A stretch of 64,000 nt of DNA from Pseudomonas fluorescens (GCF_002022275.1 NZ_MSDF01000040.1:1-64000); one strand, 5' to 3'; counted from the first letter of the stretch, positions 26,373 to 36,012 are shown. The notes: generated from the sequence alone by a model not told the origin. A program made the numbers and translations.

Positions 26373-27555
26373 ATTTGGTTTTGGAGAGTGTCAGCCAGCT
26401 TGTCACCAGCAATAGGCTTGCCACCGCCGTCATGATGACCAAGGGTTCTGATGTGCCGTCCGACAAAAGCCCGGTCGCCCAGCTGCTTGCCGCCGTCAGG
26501 AACATCTGGATAAAAAAGAACAACCCCGATGCGGTCCCCGCAATCGCCCCATACGGCTGCAACACCGACAGTTGGCACGCCGGAATCACCATCCCCACCG
26601 ACACCATGATCACCACCATCGGCAACACAATCGCCAGCCATTCCTGCGGCAATACCGTAGTGGCCGCTGCAAGCATCAGGCTGCCGAGCAGATTCAGGCC
26701 GATGCCTGCCTTGATCAGGCGGTCGGGTTCAAACCGCAGCACCAACCGCCGAAACAGGTTGGCCCCGAGCATGTAGCCACTGATGGTGGCGGCAAACACC
26801 AGTGCATAAGCCGTGGCCGAGAGGTGATAGCCCCGTTGCAGCAGCGCCGACGACTCGCTGATAAACGGGAAATAGGTGCTGTACACGCAGCCGATTGCCA
26901 GGGCATAGCGCAGGAAGTAACGGTCGCGGAGCAATTGGCCGTAGATGCGCAGCAGGTATTTTGGCGGTGCGGCGGCAACGGCTGGCGGGCGGGTTTCCGG
27001 GAGGCGGCGGTAGACCACCAGGTACAACACCGCGCCGATTACGCCGAGCAGCACAAACAAGCCGCGCCAATTGATGAAAGGCAGCATCAGGCTGCCGAGT
27101 ACCGGTGCGGCCATGGGCGAGATGGCCATGGCCATGGAGATCAGACCGAGCAGCCGGGCCTGTTCATCGCGGTTGAAGTAATCGCGCACGATCACCCGGC
27201 CGATCACCGTGGTGCAACACCCCCCAAGGGCCTGAAACAGGCGGGCGATGATCAACACGTCGAGGCTGTCGGCCAGAGCACAGGTCGCAGTCGCCACCCC
27301 ATACAGGAACAACCCGGCCAGCAGCACCGGGCGGCGGCCGAAGCGGTCGGTCAGCGGGCCGCTGATCAGCAGGGAAATCGCCGAGCCCAGGGTGTACAGC
27401 GTAAGGACCAGTTGCAGCTGGCTGTCGCGGGTATGGAAATAGTCGGCCATGGCCGGCAGGGCTGGCAGGTGCAGGTCCAGGGTGAGGCGCGGCAGGGCGA
27501 TCAGCACGGTCAGCAGGACCAGCCAGAATCCGGTGGAAAGGGTGCGTTGAGTCAT
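26326..27555 (-). CDS. MFS transporter, Bcr/CflA-like
   Basis: 409 residues, about 12 helices. Motif A is SGPLTDRFGRRPVLLAG (about 67-83), followed by RLFQALGGCCTTVIGRVIVRD. The last 13 or so residues (SGLARDSVASVSS) are encoded by the REP element, so the original C-terminus was probably shorter or different. It diverges from a MocR-type regulator 73 bp away; MocR proteins often control a divergent neighbour. Confidence 0.87.
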   Translation of the reverse strand: MTQRTLSTGFWLVLLTVLIALPRLTLDLHLPALPAMADYFHTRDSQLQLVLTLYTLGSAISLLISGPLTDRFGRRPVLLAGLFLYGVATATCALADSLDVLIIARLFQALGGCCTTVIGRVIVRDYFNRDEQARLLGLISMAMAISPMAAPVLGSLMLPFINWRGLFVLLGVIGAVLYLVVYRRLPETRPPAVAAAPPKYLLRIYGQLLRDRYFLRYALAIGCVYSTYFPFISESSALLQRGYHLSATAYALVFAATISGYMLGANLFRRLVLRFEPDRLIKAGIGLNLLGSLMLAAATTVLPQEWLAIVLPMVVIMVSVGMVIPACQLSVLQPYGAIAGTASGLFFFIQMFLTAASSWATGLLSDGTSEPLVIMTAVASLLLVTSWLTLSKTKCGSGLARDSVASVSS

Positions 27556-27628
27556 GGGAGCTTCTTCGCAAAGAGTAGAGCCCGAACTCTAGCGGCTTTG
27601 TGGTTTAATCCTGTGGGCCACTTATGCC

Positions 27629-29068
27629 ATGGATGAATGGACCACTATGAGCCGAGGAAAAGCCGCAACGGCCCTGGACTTGCCGCGGCCCGATACGCTG
27701 GACGCGGGCAAGCAGCAGGGTGCCTACGAAGCATTGCGCGGGGCGATCCTGAACCGGCAGTTGCCGGCGGGCAGCCGCTTGCCCTCCACGCGCAGCCTGG
27801 CCGAGCGCTGGCTGGTCTCCCGAGGCACGCTGGAAGCGGCCTTCGAGCGCTTGCACTGCGAAGGCTATGTGCAGCGCGTGGCAGGCTCCGGCACGCGGGT
27901 GTGCGCGGTGATTCCCGAGCAGTTTATTGCGGCCCCGGCGCCGAGTGAGGCGGCACGCCGTGAGGTCGTCGCCGATCAGCCCGAGGCAGGCGTGCAAAGC
28001 CATGTGCCCTTTGTGGCGCGGCGCCCGGACGCGAGCTTGTTCGACCTGAAAAGCTGGGCGCGGTGCATCTCCCGTGGCCTGCTGTCGGTGGGGCCTGGCG
28101 TGTTGGAGGCCGCCCACACCGCCGGTTTGCCCGCCTTGCGTGAACAGATCGCCGACTACCTGCGCAGTTATCGCGGCATGAGATGCGAGGCCGATGAGGT
28201 GATTGTCACCTCTGGCATTCGGCATGCTCTCGACTTGATCGCGCGTACGCTGCTCAAACCCGGTGACACCGCCTGTGTTGAAGACCCCGGCTATAAACCG
28301 GCGCGGCGGCTGTTCAGCCTTGCGGGCGCGCACGTCCAGGCCATTGCAGTGACAGCCGAAGGGCTGGATACCGCCCAACTCCCCGACCAGGCGCGACTGG
28401 CCTATGTCACCCCGGCGCATCAAGCGCCGCTGGGCATGACCCTTTCGGTGTCCCGCCGTCTGGCGCTGCTGGACTGGGCCGCACGTGCCGATGCGTGGGT
28501 GGTCGAAGACGACTACGACAGCGAGTACAACTACAATAGCGCGCCCTTGGCGGCGCTCAAATCCCTGGACGCCAGCGACCGGGTGATCTATTGCGGCAGC
28601 TTCAACAAGAACCTGTTCCCCGGTTTGCGCGTGGGATTCATGGTGGTGCCCAAGGCGCTGCGCCCGGCGTTGCTGCGAACCCTGCAACTCACCGGGTATC
28701 CGGTGGGCGCCACGGATCAGCTGGGGTTGGTGGAGTTTCTGGGCAGCGGGGCGTTTGTGCGCCACCTGCGCGCTTCGCGTCAGGCCTACCAGGCGCGGCG
28801 CGATGCCTTGCTCGCGTGCCTTCCAGAGGGCAGCAGGGTCAGCGGCCAGCAGGCCGGGCTGCACTGTGTGTTGTGGCTGCCAGCGGGGGTGCAAGAGCAG
28901 GATTTTTGCAGCCGAGCCGCCGCCGTCGGGCTGACATTGCAGCCGCTGGGCAAGTTCTGCAGTGAGGCGCGCTTGCCGCCGGCAGTGATCCTCGGCTACA
29001 CCGCGCTGACCCTCGCGCAGATTCGTTATCACGGCCGAATGCTCACGCAATTGTTAATAGCGGCTTAA
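27629..29068 (+). CDS. MocR/PdxR-type regulator (GntR helix-turn-helix plus aminotransferase fold)
   Basis: 479 residues. GntR-like DNA-binding domain at about 27-90 (LPAGSRLPSTRSLAERWLVS, RGTLEAAFERLHCEGYVQRV), then a fold-type I aminotransferase domain. The PLP-binding Lys is in YCGSFNKNLFPGLRVGF (about residue 328), and VVEDDYDSEYNYN carries the PLP Asp/Tyr. Members sense PLP or amino-compound ligands. ATG 27629 or 27647 could be the start; neither has a strong ribosome site. Confidence 0.88.
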   Translation: MDEWTTMSRGKAATALDLPRPDTLDAGKQQGAYEALRGAILNRQLPAGSRLPSTRSLAERWLVSRGTLEAAFERLHCEGYVQRVAGSGTRVCAVIPEQFIAAPAPSEAARREVVADQPEAGVQSHVPFVARRPDASLFDLKSWARCISRGLLSVGPGVLEAAHTAGLPALREQIADYLRSYRGMRCEADEVIVTSGIRHALDLIARTLLKPGDTACVEDPGYKPARRLFSLAGAHVQAIAVTAEGLDTAQLPDQARLAYVTPAHQAPLGMTLSVSRRLALLDWAARADAWVVEDDYDSEYNYNSAPLAALKSLDASDRVIYCGSFNKNLFPGLRVGFMVVPKALRPALLRTLQLTGYPVGATDQLGLVEFLGSGAFVRHLRASRQAYQARRDALLACLPEGSRVSGQQAGLHCVLWLPAGVQEQDFCSRAAAVGLTLQPLGKFCSEARLPPAVILGYTALTLAQIRYHGRMLTQLLIAA

Positions 29069-29094
29069 CCCCCGCTTGGCTAGACTCTCGCCCC

Positions 29095-29433
29095 ATGCGC
29101 CGCCTCCTGCGTTTAATCCTGGTCATGCTGTTAAGCCTTACGCTTCCCCTCACCGGGATGGCGGGTGTGCCGTCGAGCACTGAGCCTTGCCCGATGAAAA
29201 TGTCGGGCATGCAGATGATGAGCGACATGACCCCGGACTGCTGCCAGGATGGCGCCGACCATGGCAAGGTTTGCAAAACCGGCCAGGAATGCAAGACCGG
29301 CGGCCTGGTGCAACTGTCGATGCCGGTATTCAAGGCACCGTTGGGCATGGCTCATCCCGTAGCCCTTGGCCTCTCCCCCGATTTCATCCCCGACCGCACG
29401 CCGTCCGGCGTTTGGCGCCCGCCCCGGGCCTGA
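29095..29433 (+). CDS. Cys/Met-rich exported peptide of the copper cluster
   Basis: 112 residues. Sec signal peptide of about 24 residues (MRRLLRLILVMLLSLTLPLT). The mature part begins with soft-metal ligands: PCPMKMSGMQMMSDM, then DCCQDGADHGKVC and GQECKTGG, giving five Cys and seven Met within about 45 residues. It directly precedes cusC, where other species encode small metal-binding leaders. A Cu(I)/Ag(I) chaperone role is inferred, as no CusF is present. There is no Shine-Dalgarno; TAGACT at 29081-29086, 9 nt before the ATG, raises the possibility of a leaderless message. Confidence 0.7.
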   Translation: MRRLLRLILVMLLSLTLPLTGMAGVPSSTEPCPMKMSGMQMMSDMTPDCCQDGADHGKVCKTGQECKTGGLVQLSMPVFKAPLGMAHPVALGLSPDFIPDRTPSGVWRPPRA

Positions 29434-29529
29434 TCCCTGTTGCTTCTCAAGCTTCATCCCCTTGCCGGGATGGCCTTGCTGTGGGCCGCGTAATGCGACG
29501 TGCAGCGCAACGGATCAGGAATTATCAAC

Positions 29530-30768
29530 ATGACTTTCCTCTACATGTGCGCCCTGGTGGTGGGCGTGCTGGTGTGGCCGGCGTTGGCGAGCGCGCTGAC
29601 CCTGGATGACGCCCTGCGCCTGGCGCAAAACAATGCCCCCTCCCTGACGGCCGAGGCGGCCAAGCTGCACGCCGCGACGCAGGCGGCGATCCCGGCCGGT
29701 GAATTGCCCGACCCGAAACTGTTGGTGGGCCTGCAGAACTTCCCCATCGGCGGACCGAATCGCGGCACGCTGTATGGCGATGACATGACGCAGCAGATGA
29801 TCGGCATCCAGCAACAGGTGCCCAGCCGTGACAAGCGCAAGGCGCGGGTCGAGCTGGCCGACGCGACGGTAGAGCGCACGGCGGCAGAAGGGCGCATCGA
29901 ACGCCTGAATGTGCGCCAGGCCACCGCCCAGGCGTGGATTCGCGCCTATGCGGTGGAGCGCAAGGAAGCCTTGTTCAAGGACTTCTACACGCAGAACCGC
30001 TTGCTGCAAGACAGCGTGCGTGCGCAGCTGGCGGGCGGTCGTGGCCAGGCCGCCGATACGGTCATTCCCAAACAGGAAGCCGCCGAGCTGGCCGGGCGCG
30101 AAGATGAACTGACCCTGCAACGCGCCCAGGCCCGTGCCGCCCTCAAACGCTGGATCGGCGCGGCCGCCAGCGAAGCGCCCAGCGGCCAGTTGCCAGACTG
30201 GACCTTCGACAGCCATGGCTTGAGCCATAACCTGCACCAGCACCCCGAACTGCAAGCCTTCGTGCCGCGCACCCGCGAGGCCGAGGCACGCTTGCAGGAG
30301 GCCAAGGCGCAAAAGACCTCGGACTGGAGCTGGGAAGTTGACTACGGCCATCGCAGCCGTGAGTACGGCGATATGGTCAGCCTGCAATTGAGCTTTGATT
30401 TGCCGATATTCCCCGGCCGCCGACAGAACCCCGGCATTGCCGCCAAGCAGGCCGAACTCGACCAACTGGACGCCGAGCGTGAAGCCGCCACCCGCGAGCA
30501 CACGCAGATGCTCGACGACGATCTGGCGGATTACCAACGCCTGGACCGTGCGGTGCAGCGCAGCCAGGACAGCCTGGTGCCGCTGGCCGAGGAAAAAGTC
30601 GCCCTGAGCCTGGCCGGTTATCGATCCGGCAAAGGCGACTTGATGACGGTCGTGAGTGCCCGCCGCGAACTGGTCGACGCCCGCTTCAAACAGATCGATG
30701 CCATCGAGCAACGCGCCCTGGTCGGCGCGCAGCTGTATTTCGCCTATGGGGAGCCCGCCAATGAATAA
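29530..30768 (+). CDS. cusC: TolC-family outer-membrane channel (CusC-like)
   Basis: 412 residues. Signal peptide MTFLYMCALVVGVLVWPALA; no lipobox Cys after it, unlike E. coli CusC. It has the two TolC repeats: LTLDDALRLAQNNAPSLTAE at the N-terminus and GDMVSLQLSFDLPIFPGRRQ in the middle. It forms the outer-membrane duct of the tripartite copper/silver pump. ATG 29530 is chosen over 29500 because only it gives a signal peptide. It overlaps cusB by 8 nt. Confidence 0.87.
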   Translation: MTFLYMCALVVGVLVWPALASALTLDDALRLAQNNAPSLTAEAAKLHAATQAAIPAGELPDPKLLVGLQNFPIGGPNRGTLYGDDMTQQMIGIQQQVPSRDKRKARVELADATVERTAAEGRIERLNVRQATAQAWIRAYAVERKEALFKDFYTQNRLLQDSVRAQLAGGRGQAADTVIPKQEAAELAGREDELTLQRAQARAALKRWIGAAASEAPSGQLPDWTFDSHGLSHNLHQHPELQAFVPRTREAEARLQEAKAQKTSDWSWEVDYGHRSREYGDMVSLQLSFDLPIFPGRRQNPGIAAKQAELDQLDAEREAATREHTQMLDDDLADYQRLDRAVQRSQDSLVPLAEEKVALSLAGYRSGKGDLMTVVSARRELVDARFKQIDAIEQRALVGAQLYFAYGEPANE

Positions 30769-31978
30769 TCGAATGATCGCCGCCGTGTTGCTGCTCGGGC
30801 TGGGCGCGGGCTATGGGTTGGCGCAGTTGCACCCGGCGACTGCGGTGGCCGTCACCGATGAAAAGCCGGCGCTGTACTGGTACGACCCGATGTACCCGCA
30901 GCAAAAATTCGACAAGCCCGGCAAATCGCCCTTCATGGACATGCAACTGGTGCCGCGTTACGCCGAGGGCGCCGCTACGGACACGCCCGCCGTGCAGATT
31001 GATCCGCGCCAGACCCAGAACATTGGCGTGCGCCTGGCAACGGTGAGCCGTGGCGTGCTGACGTCCACCCTCGACCTGTCGGGCATTCTGGCCTTCAACG
31101 ACCGTGATGTAGCGGTGGTGCAGGCGCGAGCGGCCGGGTTTGTCGAAAAGGTTTATGGGCGTGCCGCCGGAGATGTGCTCAAGAGCGGCGCGCCGTTGGT
31201 GGACATTCTGGTACCTGAATGGGCGGCGGCTCAGGAGGAATTCCTCGCCCTGCGCCACAGCGGTGACAGCGGTTTGATCGCCGCCGCCCGTCAACGCCTG
31301 CGCTTGACCGGCATGCCGGCCGAGCTGATCGCGCAGATGGAGCGCAGCGGCCGGGTGCAGTCGGTGTTGACCGTCACCAGCCCCTTGGGCGGCGCGTTGC
31401 AAACCCTGGAGGTGCGCGAAGGCATGACCGTCGCGGCGGGGCAGACCCTGGCGCGTATCAACGGGTTGGATCAGGTGTGGTTGCAGGTCGCGGTGCCCGA
31501 GGCTCAAGGTGCTGGCCTGAAAGTGGGGCAAAGCGTAGAAAGCCGGTTTGTCGGTTTGCCGGGTAAGTCTGTTCAAGGCACGGTCAGTGCGATTTTGCCG
31601 GCGACCGCGATGGATAGCCGCACCGTGCAGGTTCGGGTCGAATTGCCCAACCCCGAAGGAACCTTGCGCCCGGGGATGACCGCTCAGGTGCGCCTGGCGC
31701 AAAGCAGCGGACAATCGGTGTTGCAGGTGCCAAGCGAGGCGTTGGTGCGCACCGGCAAGCGCGTGCTGGTGATGCTGGCCGAGGAGGGCGGGCGCTTCCG
31801 GCCGGTCGAGGTGGAGGCGGGCGCTGAAAGCAGCGACCAGACTGTCATTCGCAGTGGTTTGCAGGAAGGCCAGCAGGTGGTCGCGTCCGGCCAGTTCCTG
31901 CTTGATTCTGAGGCCAGCCTTAGAGGCGTCACCGCAACTGAGGCGCCGATGAGCCTGCAACCGGGAGCCCGGCCATGA
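30761..31978 (+). CDS. cusB: CusB-like periplasmic adaptor of copper/silver RND pump
   Basis: 405 residues. N-terminal membrane anchor (MIAAVLLLGLGAGYGLAQL), then the heavy-metal-binding domain with YWYDPMYPQQKF and PGKSPFMDMQLVPRY, whose Met and Tyr are typical of CusB/CzcB relatives. Barrel-sandwich and hairpin segments follow (ARAAGFVEKVYGRAAGDVLK). It ends without a fused CusF domain. ATG 30761 follows GGGGAGC and overlaps the cusC stop; its own stop overlaps cusA by ATGA. Confidence 0.9.
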   Translation: MNNRMIAAVLLLGLGAGYGLAQLHPATAVAVTDEKPALYWYDPMYPQQKFDKPGKSPFMDMQLVPRYAEGAATDTPAVQIDPRQTQNIGVRLATVSRGVLTSTLDLSGILAFNDRDVAVVQARAAGFVEKVYGRAAGDVLKSGAPLVDILVPEWAAAQEEFLALRHSGDSGLIAAARQRLRLTGMPAELIAQMERSGRVQSVLTVTSPLGGALQTLEVREGMTVAAGQTLARINGLDQVWLQVAVPEAQGAGLKVGQSVESRFVGLPGKSVQGTVSAILPATAMDSRTVQVRVELPNPEGTLRPGMTAQVRLAQSSGQSVLQVPSEALVRTGKRVLVMLAEEGGRFRPVEVEAGAESSDQTVIRSGLQEGQQVVASGQFLLDSEASLRGVTATEAPMSLQPGARP

Positions 31979-34900
31979 TTGCCTTGCTGATTCGCTGGTC
32001 GGTGGCCAACCGTTTTCTGGTGCTGCTTGCGACGCTGTTCATCACTGCGTGGGGCGTGTGGGCGGTGCAGAACACGCCGGTGGATGCGCTGCCGGACCTC
32101 TCGGATGTGCAGGTGATCATCCGCACACCGTACCCGGGCCAGGCGCCGCAAATCGTCGAAAACCAGGTCACCTACCCGATGACCACCACCATGCTCTCGG
32201 TGCCCGGCGCCAAGACCGTGCGCGGTTTTTCGTTCTTCGGCGACAGCTATGTGTATGTGCTGTTCGACGAAGGCACCGACCTGTACTGGGCGCGTTCGCG
32301 GGTGCTGGAATACCTCAGCCAGTTGCAGGCACGCCTGCCCGCATCGGCCAAGCCCTCGCTGGGGCCGGACGCCACCGGTGTCGGCTGGATCTACCAATAC
32401 GCGCTGGTCGATCGCAGCGGCAAACATGACCTGGCGCAACTGCGCGCCTTGCAGGACTGGTTTCTCAAGTTCGAGCTCAAGACCATCCCCAACGTGGCGG
32501 AAGTCGCGACCATTGGTGGCCAGGTCAAGCAGTACCAGGTGCAACTCGATCCGCTGGCCATGGCCAGTCGCGGCATCACTCAGGCGCAAGTGGCCGAAGC
32601 CATCGGCAAGGCCAACCAGGAAACCGGCGGCTCGGTGCTGAACATGGGCGAGTCCGAGTACATGGTGCGCGCGTCGGGTTATCTGAAAACGCTCGATGAC
32701 TTTCGCGGCATTCCGCTGCGCCTGGGCGCCAATAACGTGCCGGTGACCCTTGGCGATGTGGCGAAAATCCAGCTGGGCCCGGACCTGCGGCGAGGCATTA
32801 GTGAGCTGGACGGCGAAGGCGAGGCGGTCGGCGGCGTGGTGATCCTGCGCAGCGGCAAGAATGCGCGCGAGGCCATCGCGGCGGTGAAAACCCGGCTGGA
32901 TCAATTGAAAAACAGCCTGCCGCCGGGCGTGGAAATCGTCACCACCTATGACCGCAGCAAGTTGATCGACCGCGCCGTGGACAACCTCAGCCACAAGTTG
33001 TTGGAAGAGTTTTTGGTGGTGGCGCTGGTGTGCGGGATTTTCCTGTGGCACTTGCGCTCGTCCCTGGTGGCGATCATCTCGTTGCCGGTGGGGGTGCTGA
33101 TCGCGTTTATCGTCATGCGTTTTCAGGGCATCAACGCCAACATCATGTCCCTGGGCGGCATCGCGATTGCCATCGGCGCAATGGTGGATGCGGCGGTGGT
33201 GATGATCGAAAACGCCCACAAGAAAATCGAGGCTTGGCACCACGCCAATCCTGGGCGCGAATTGAAAGGTGATGATCACTGGAAAGTCATGACCGATGCG
33301 GCGGTCGAGGTCGGGCCGGCGCTGTTCTTCTGCCTGCTGATCATCACCCTGTCGTTTATCCCGGTGTTTACCTTGCAGGCCCAGGAAGGGCGCCTGTTCG
33401 GGCCGCTGGCCTACACCAAGACCTACGCCATGGCGGCGGCGGCCGGGTTGTCGGTGACGCTGATCCCGGTGTTGATGGGCTACTGGATTCGCGGGCGCAT
33501 TCCCGATGAACAGCGCAACCCGCTCAATCGCGGCCTGATCAAGGTGTATCAACCCGCGCTCGATGCGGTGCTGCGCTGGCCGCGCGTGACCTTGCTGGTG
33601 GCGCTGTTGATGGTCGTCAGTGCGCTGTGGCCGGTGTCGAAGCTGGGCGGGGAATTCCTGCCGCCGCTGGATGAGGGCGACTTGCTGTACATGCCCTCGG
33701 CGCTGCCGGGGCTGTCGACGCAAACGGCGGGCGAGCTGTTGCAACGTACCGACCGGTTGATCAAGACCGTGCCGGAAGTGGCCCACGTCTTCGGCAAGGC
33801 CGGTCGCGCCGAGACCGCCACCGACCCGGCGCCGCTGGAAATGTTTGAAACCACACTCTCGTTCAAGCCCCGTGATCAATGGCGCCCCGGCATGACCCCG
33901 GAAAAGCTGGTGAAAGAACTCGACCGCGTGGTGCAAGTGCCGGGCCTGACCAATATCTGGATTCCGCCGATCCGCAACCGCATCGACATGCTCGCCACCG
34001 GGGTCAAAAGCCCGATTGGCGTGAAGGTCGCAGGCACAAGCCTGATGCAGATCGATGCCGTCACTCAGGCCGTGGAAAAGGTCGCCAAGACCGTGCCCGG
34101 CGTGAGTTCGGCGCTGGCGGAGCGCTTGACGGGCGGGCGCTATATCGACGTGGACATCAACCGTGCGGCCGCCGCGCAATACGGGCTCAACATCGCCGAT
34201 GTGCAGTCGATCGTGTCCGGGGCGATTGGCGGGGAAACCCTCGGCGAAACCGTGGAAGGGCTGGCGCGTTTTCCGATCAGCCTGCGTTACCCCAAGGAGT
34301 GGCGCGACTCGGTGGACGCGCTGCGCAGCTTGCCGGTGTATACGCCGCTGGGCAGCCAAATCACCCTCGGCACCGTTGCCAGCATCAAGGTCAGTGAAGG
34401 CCCGCCCATGCTCAAAAGCGAAAACGCACGGCCTTCGGGCTGGGTGTATATCGACGTGCGCGACCGGGATTTGGCGTCGGTGGTGAAGGACTTGCGTGAA
34501 GCGATCAACCAGCAGGTGCAGTTGCAGCCGGGCATGAGCCTCAGCTATTCGGGGCAGTTCGAGTTTCTGGAACGCGCCAATGAACGCCTGAAACTGGTGG
34601 TGCCCGCCACGTTGCTGATCATCTTTGTGCTGCTGTACCTGACGTTTCGGCGGGTGGATGAGGCGTTGCTGATCCTGGCGACCTTGCCCTTCGCGTTGAC
34701 CGGTGGCGTGTGGTTGCTCTATTGGCTGGGCTTCAACCTGTCGGTGGCCACGGGGGTAGGGTTTATCGCGCTGGCCGGGGTGTCGGCGGAGTTCGGCGTG
34801 ATCATGCTGCTCTACCTGAAAAACGCCTGGGCCGAGCGCAAGGACGGCAATCTGCTCGCCGCGATTACCGAGGGCGCGGTGCTGCGCGTACGGCCCAAAG

Positions 34901-35070
34901 CGATGACCGTCGCCGTCATCATCGCCGGGCTGTTACCGATCCTCCTGGACGGTGGCACCGGCAGCGAAGTCATGAGCCGCATCGCCGCCCCGATGATCGG
35001 CGGCATGCTCACCGCGCCGTTATTGTCCCTGTTCGTCATCCCGGCGGCGTACCGCCTGATGCGCCGCTGA
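31975..35070 (+). CDS. cusA: CusA-like Cu(I)/Ag(I) RND efflux pump
   Basis: 1031 residues, heavy-metal (HME) RND. The relay methionines known from E. coli CusA fall at identical numbers: Met573 (GDLLYMPSALPG), Met623 (APLEMFETTLSF) and Met672 (NRIDMLATGVKSP). The TM4 proton-relay Asp is in IAIGAMVDAAVVMIENAHKK near residue 405. N-terminal PVDALPDLSDVQVIIRTPYPGQAPQ is diagnostic of CusA/SilA. It expels Cu(I)/Ag(I) from cytoplasm and periplasm with CusB and CusC. Last gene of the operon; a strong hairpin follows 6 nt later. No cusRS pair adjoins. Confidence 0.95.
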   Translation: MIALLIRWSVANRFLVLLATLFITAWGVWAVQNTPVDALPDLSDVQVIIRTPYPGQAPQIVENQVTYPMTTTMLSVPGAKTVRGFSFFGDSYVYVLFDEGTDLYWARSRVLEYLSQLQARLPASAKPSLGPDATGVGWIYQYALVDRSGKHDLAQLRALQDWFLKFELKTIPNVAEVATIGGQVKQYQVQLDPLAMASRGITQAQVAEAIGKANQETGGSVLNMGESEYMVRASGYLKTLDDFRGIPLRLGANNVPVTLGDVAKIQLGPDLRRGISELDGEGEAVGGVVILRSGKNAREAIAAVKTRLDQLKNSLPPGVEIVTTYDRSKLIDRAVDNLSHKLLEEFLVVALVCGIFLWHLRSSLVAIISLPVGVLIAFIVMRFQGINANIMSLGGIAIAIGAMVDAAVVMIENAHKKIEAWHHANPGRELKGDDHWKVMTDAAVEVGPALFFCLLIITLSFIPVFTLQAQEGRLFGPLAYTKTYAMAAAAGLSVTLIPVLMGYWIRGRIPDEQRNPLNRGLIKVYQPALDAVLRWPRVTLLVALLMVVSALWPVSKLGGEFLPPLDEGDLLYMPSALPGLSTQTAGELLQRTDRLIKTVPEVAHVFGKAGRAETATDPAPLEMFETTLSFKPRDQWRPGMTPEKLVKELDRVVQVPGLTNIWIPPIRNRIDMLATGVKSPIGVKVAGTSLMQIDAVTQAVEKVAKTVPGVSSALAERLTGGRYIDVDINRAAAAQYGLNIADVQSIVSGAIGGETLGETVEGLARFPISLRYPKEWRDSVDALRSLPVYTPLGSQITLGTVASIKVSEGPPMLKSENARPSGWVYIDVRDRDLASVVKDLREAINQQVQLQPGMSLSYSGQFEFLERANERLKLVVPATLLIIFVLLYLTFRRVDEALLILATLPFALTGGVWLLYWLGFNLSVATGVGFIALAGVSAEFGVIMLLYLKNAWAERKDGNLLAAITEGAVLRVRPKAMTVAVIIAGLLPILLDGGTGSEVMSRIAAPMIGGMLTAPLLSLFVIPAAYRLMRR

Positions 35071-35075
35071 CAAAT

Positions 35076-35106
35076 GATCGTTCCCACGCGGAGCGTGGGA
35101 ACGATC
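35076..35106. repeat. 14-3-14 perfect hairpin, GATCGTTCCCACGC type
   Basis: GATCGTTCCCACGC, loop GGA, GCGTGGGAACGATC. It lies between the convergent cusA and RpiR genes, so it may terminate both. The same sequence family occurs, expanded, at 45087-45197, which marks it as a dispersed repeat rather than a unique terminator. Confidence 0.85.
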
Positions 35107-35115
35107 GTCTACAGA

Positions 35116-36012
35116 TCAGTCATCGAACCCGACCTGCTCATGAATCTCATCCACCTTCAATTCCAACCGATACGCCACGGCAATAAACAACGCCTGACAC
35201 AGGCACAACGTGGCGCTCAACGAACGAAACGCAAATGACGACCCTTCATTCACCAACAACACAGCGTTCGCCCGCTTGGCCAGGGGCGACAGGTTGCTGT
35301 CGGTGATGATCAATGTCTTGGCCTGATGATGCTGGGCAATCCGCAGGCAATGCTGGGTTTCTTTGCCATAGGGCGTAAAGCTGATGGCAATCACCAGATC
35401 ATTCGCACGCACGCTGCGCATCTGTTCGCGATAACTGCCGCCCAAACCCGAGATCAGGTGAATACGCTTGTTGGTGTGCTGCAGGTTGTAGACCAGGTAA
35501 TCGGCCACCGCAAAGGAGCGCCGCACGCCGACCACATAGATATTGTCGGCGTTGACCACCAGGTCCACGGCCTTTTCAAACGCCACGTCGTCCAGTTCCA
35601 GGCCCAGGCGTTCGATGCCCGACAGGGTGGCATTCACGCACTCGCGCGCCAGGTCGCCGCCGCTGGCTTTCTGCGATTTGTTGGCGATCATGCTGCGAAT
35701 GCGCTGCTGGTAGTTCTGCACCGGCGTGGTCTTGTGGGTGTAGGCCTCGCGAAACAGCGCCTGCATCTCACTGAAGCCACTGAAGCCGAACCGCTGGGAA
35801 AACCGCACGATGGCCGAGGGGTGCACTTCGCATTCGCGGGCAATGTCGCTGATGCGGTCGACCATTATCCGGTCGCTCTGCTGGCTCATGTAGCTGGCGA
35901 TACGCTTGAGCTGGCGCGGCAGGCTTTCGTATTCGTCGGTGATCAGCTGCAACAGGCGCTCTGCGTTGAGCGGGGGGCTGGCGAGAGCGTCTTGTGAAGG
36001 GGTCTCGGGCAT
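35116..36012 (-). CDS. iolR: RpiR-family regulator of inositol genes (IolR-like)
   Basis: 298 residues. The N-terminal HTH_6 domain is DEYESLPRQLKRIASYMSQQ, DIARECEVHPSAIVRFSQRF and GFSGFSEMQALFRE. A sugar-phosphate-binding SIS domain follows at about 140-270 (IYVVGVRRSFAVADYLVYNL, VIAISFTPYGKETQHCL). ATG 36012 has AGAAGGA 7 nt upstream; the ATG at 36105 would add a non-family extension. It diverges from iolC, so repression relieved by an inositol intermediate is the likely mode. Candidate sites for it are at 36158 and 46284. Confidence 0.88.
   Translation of the reverse strand: MPETPSQDALASPPLNAERLLQLITDEYESLPRQLKRIASYMSQQSDRIMVDRISDIARECEVHPSAIVRFSQRFGFSGFSEMQALFREAYTHKTTPVQNYQQRIRSMIANKSQKASGGDLARECVNATLSGIERLGLELDDVAFEKAVDLVVNADNIYVVGVRRSFAVADYLVYNLQHTNKRIHLISGLGGSYREQMRSVRANDLVIAISFTPYGKETQHCLRIAQHHQAKTLIITDSNLSPLAKRANAVLLVNEGSSFAFRSLSATLCLCQALFIAVAYRLELKVDEIHEQVGFDD

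Noticed and set aside
27572..27590. AGAGT-N9-ACTCT inverted repeat between the MFS and MocR-type genes
   Set aside because: Only 5-bp arms and no second copy; too weak to call an operator although the position is suitable.
31684..34359. Very long open frame antisense to cusA
   Set aside because: High-GC codon bias opens the opposite strand. The translation is Arg/His/Gln-rich with no domain, while the sense frame is a complete CusA.
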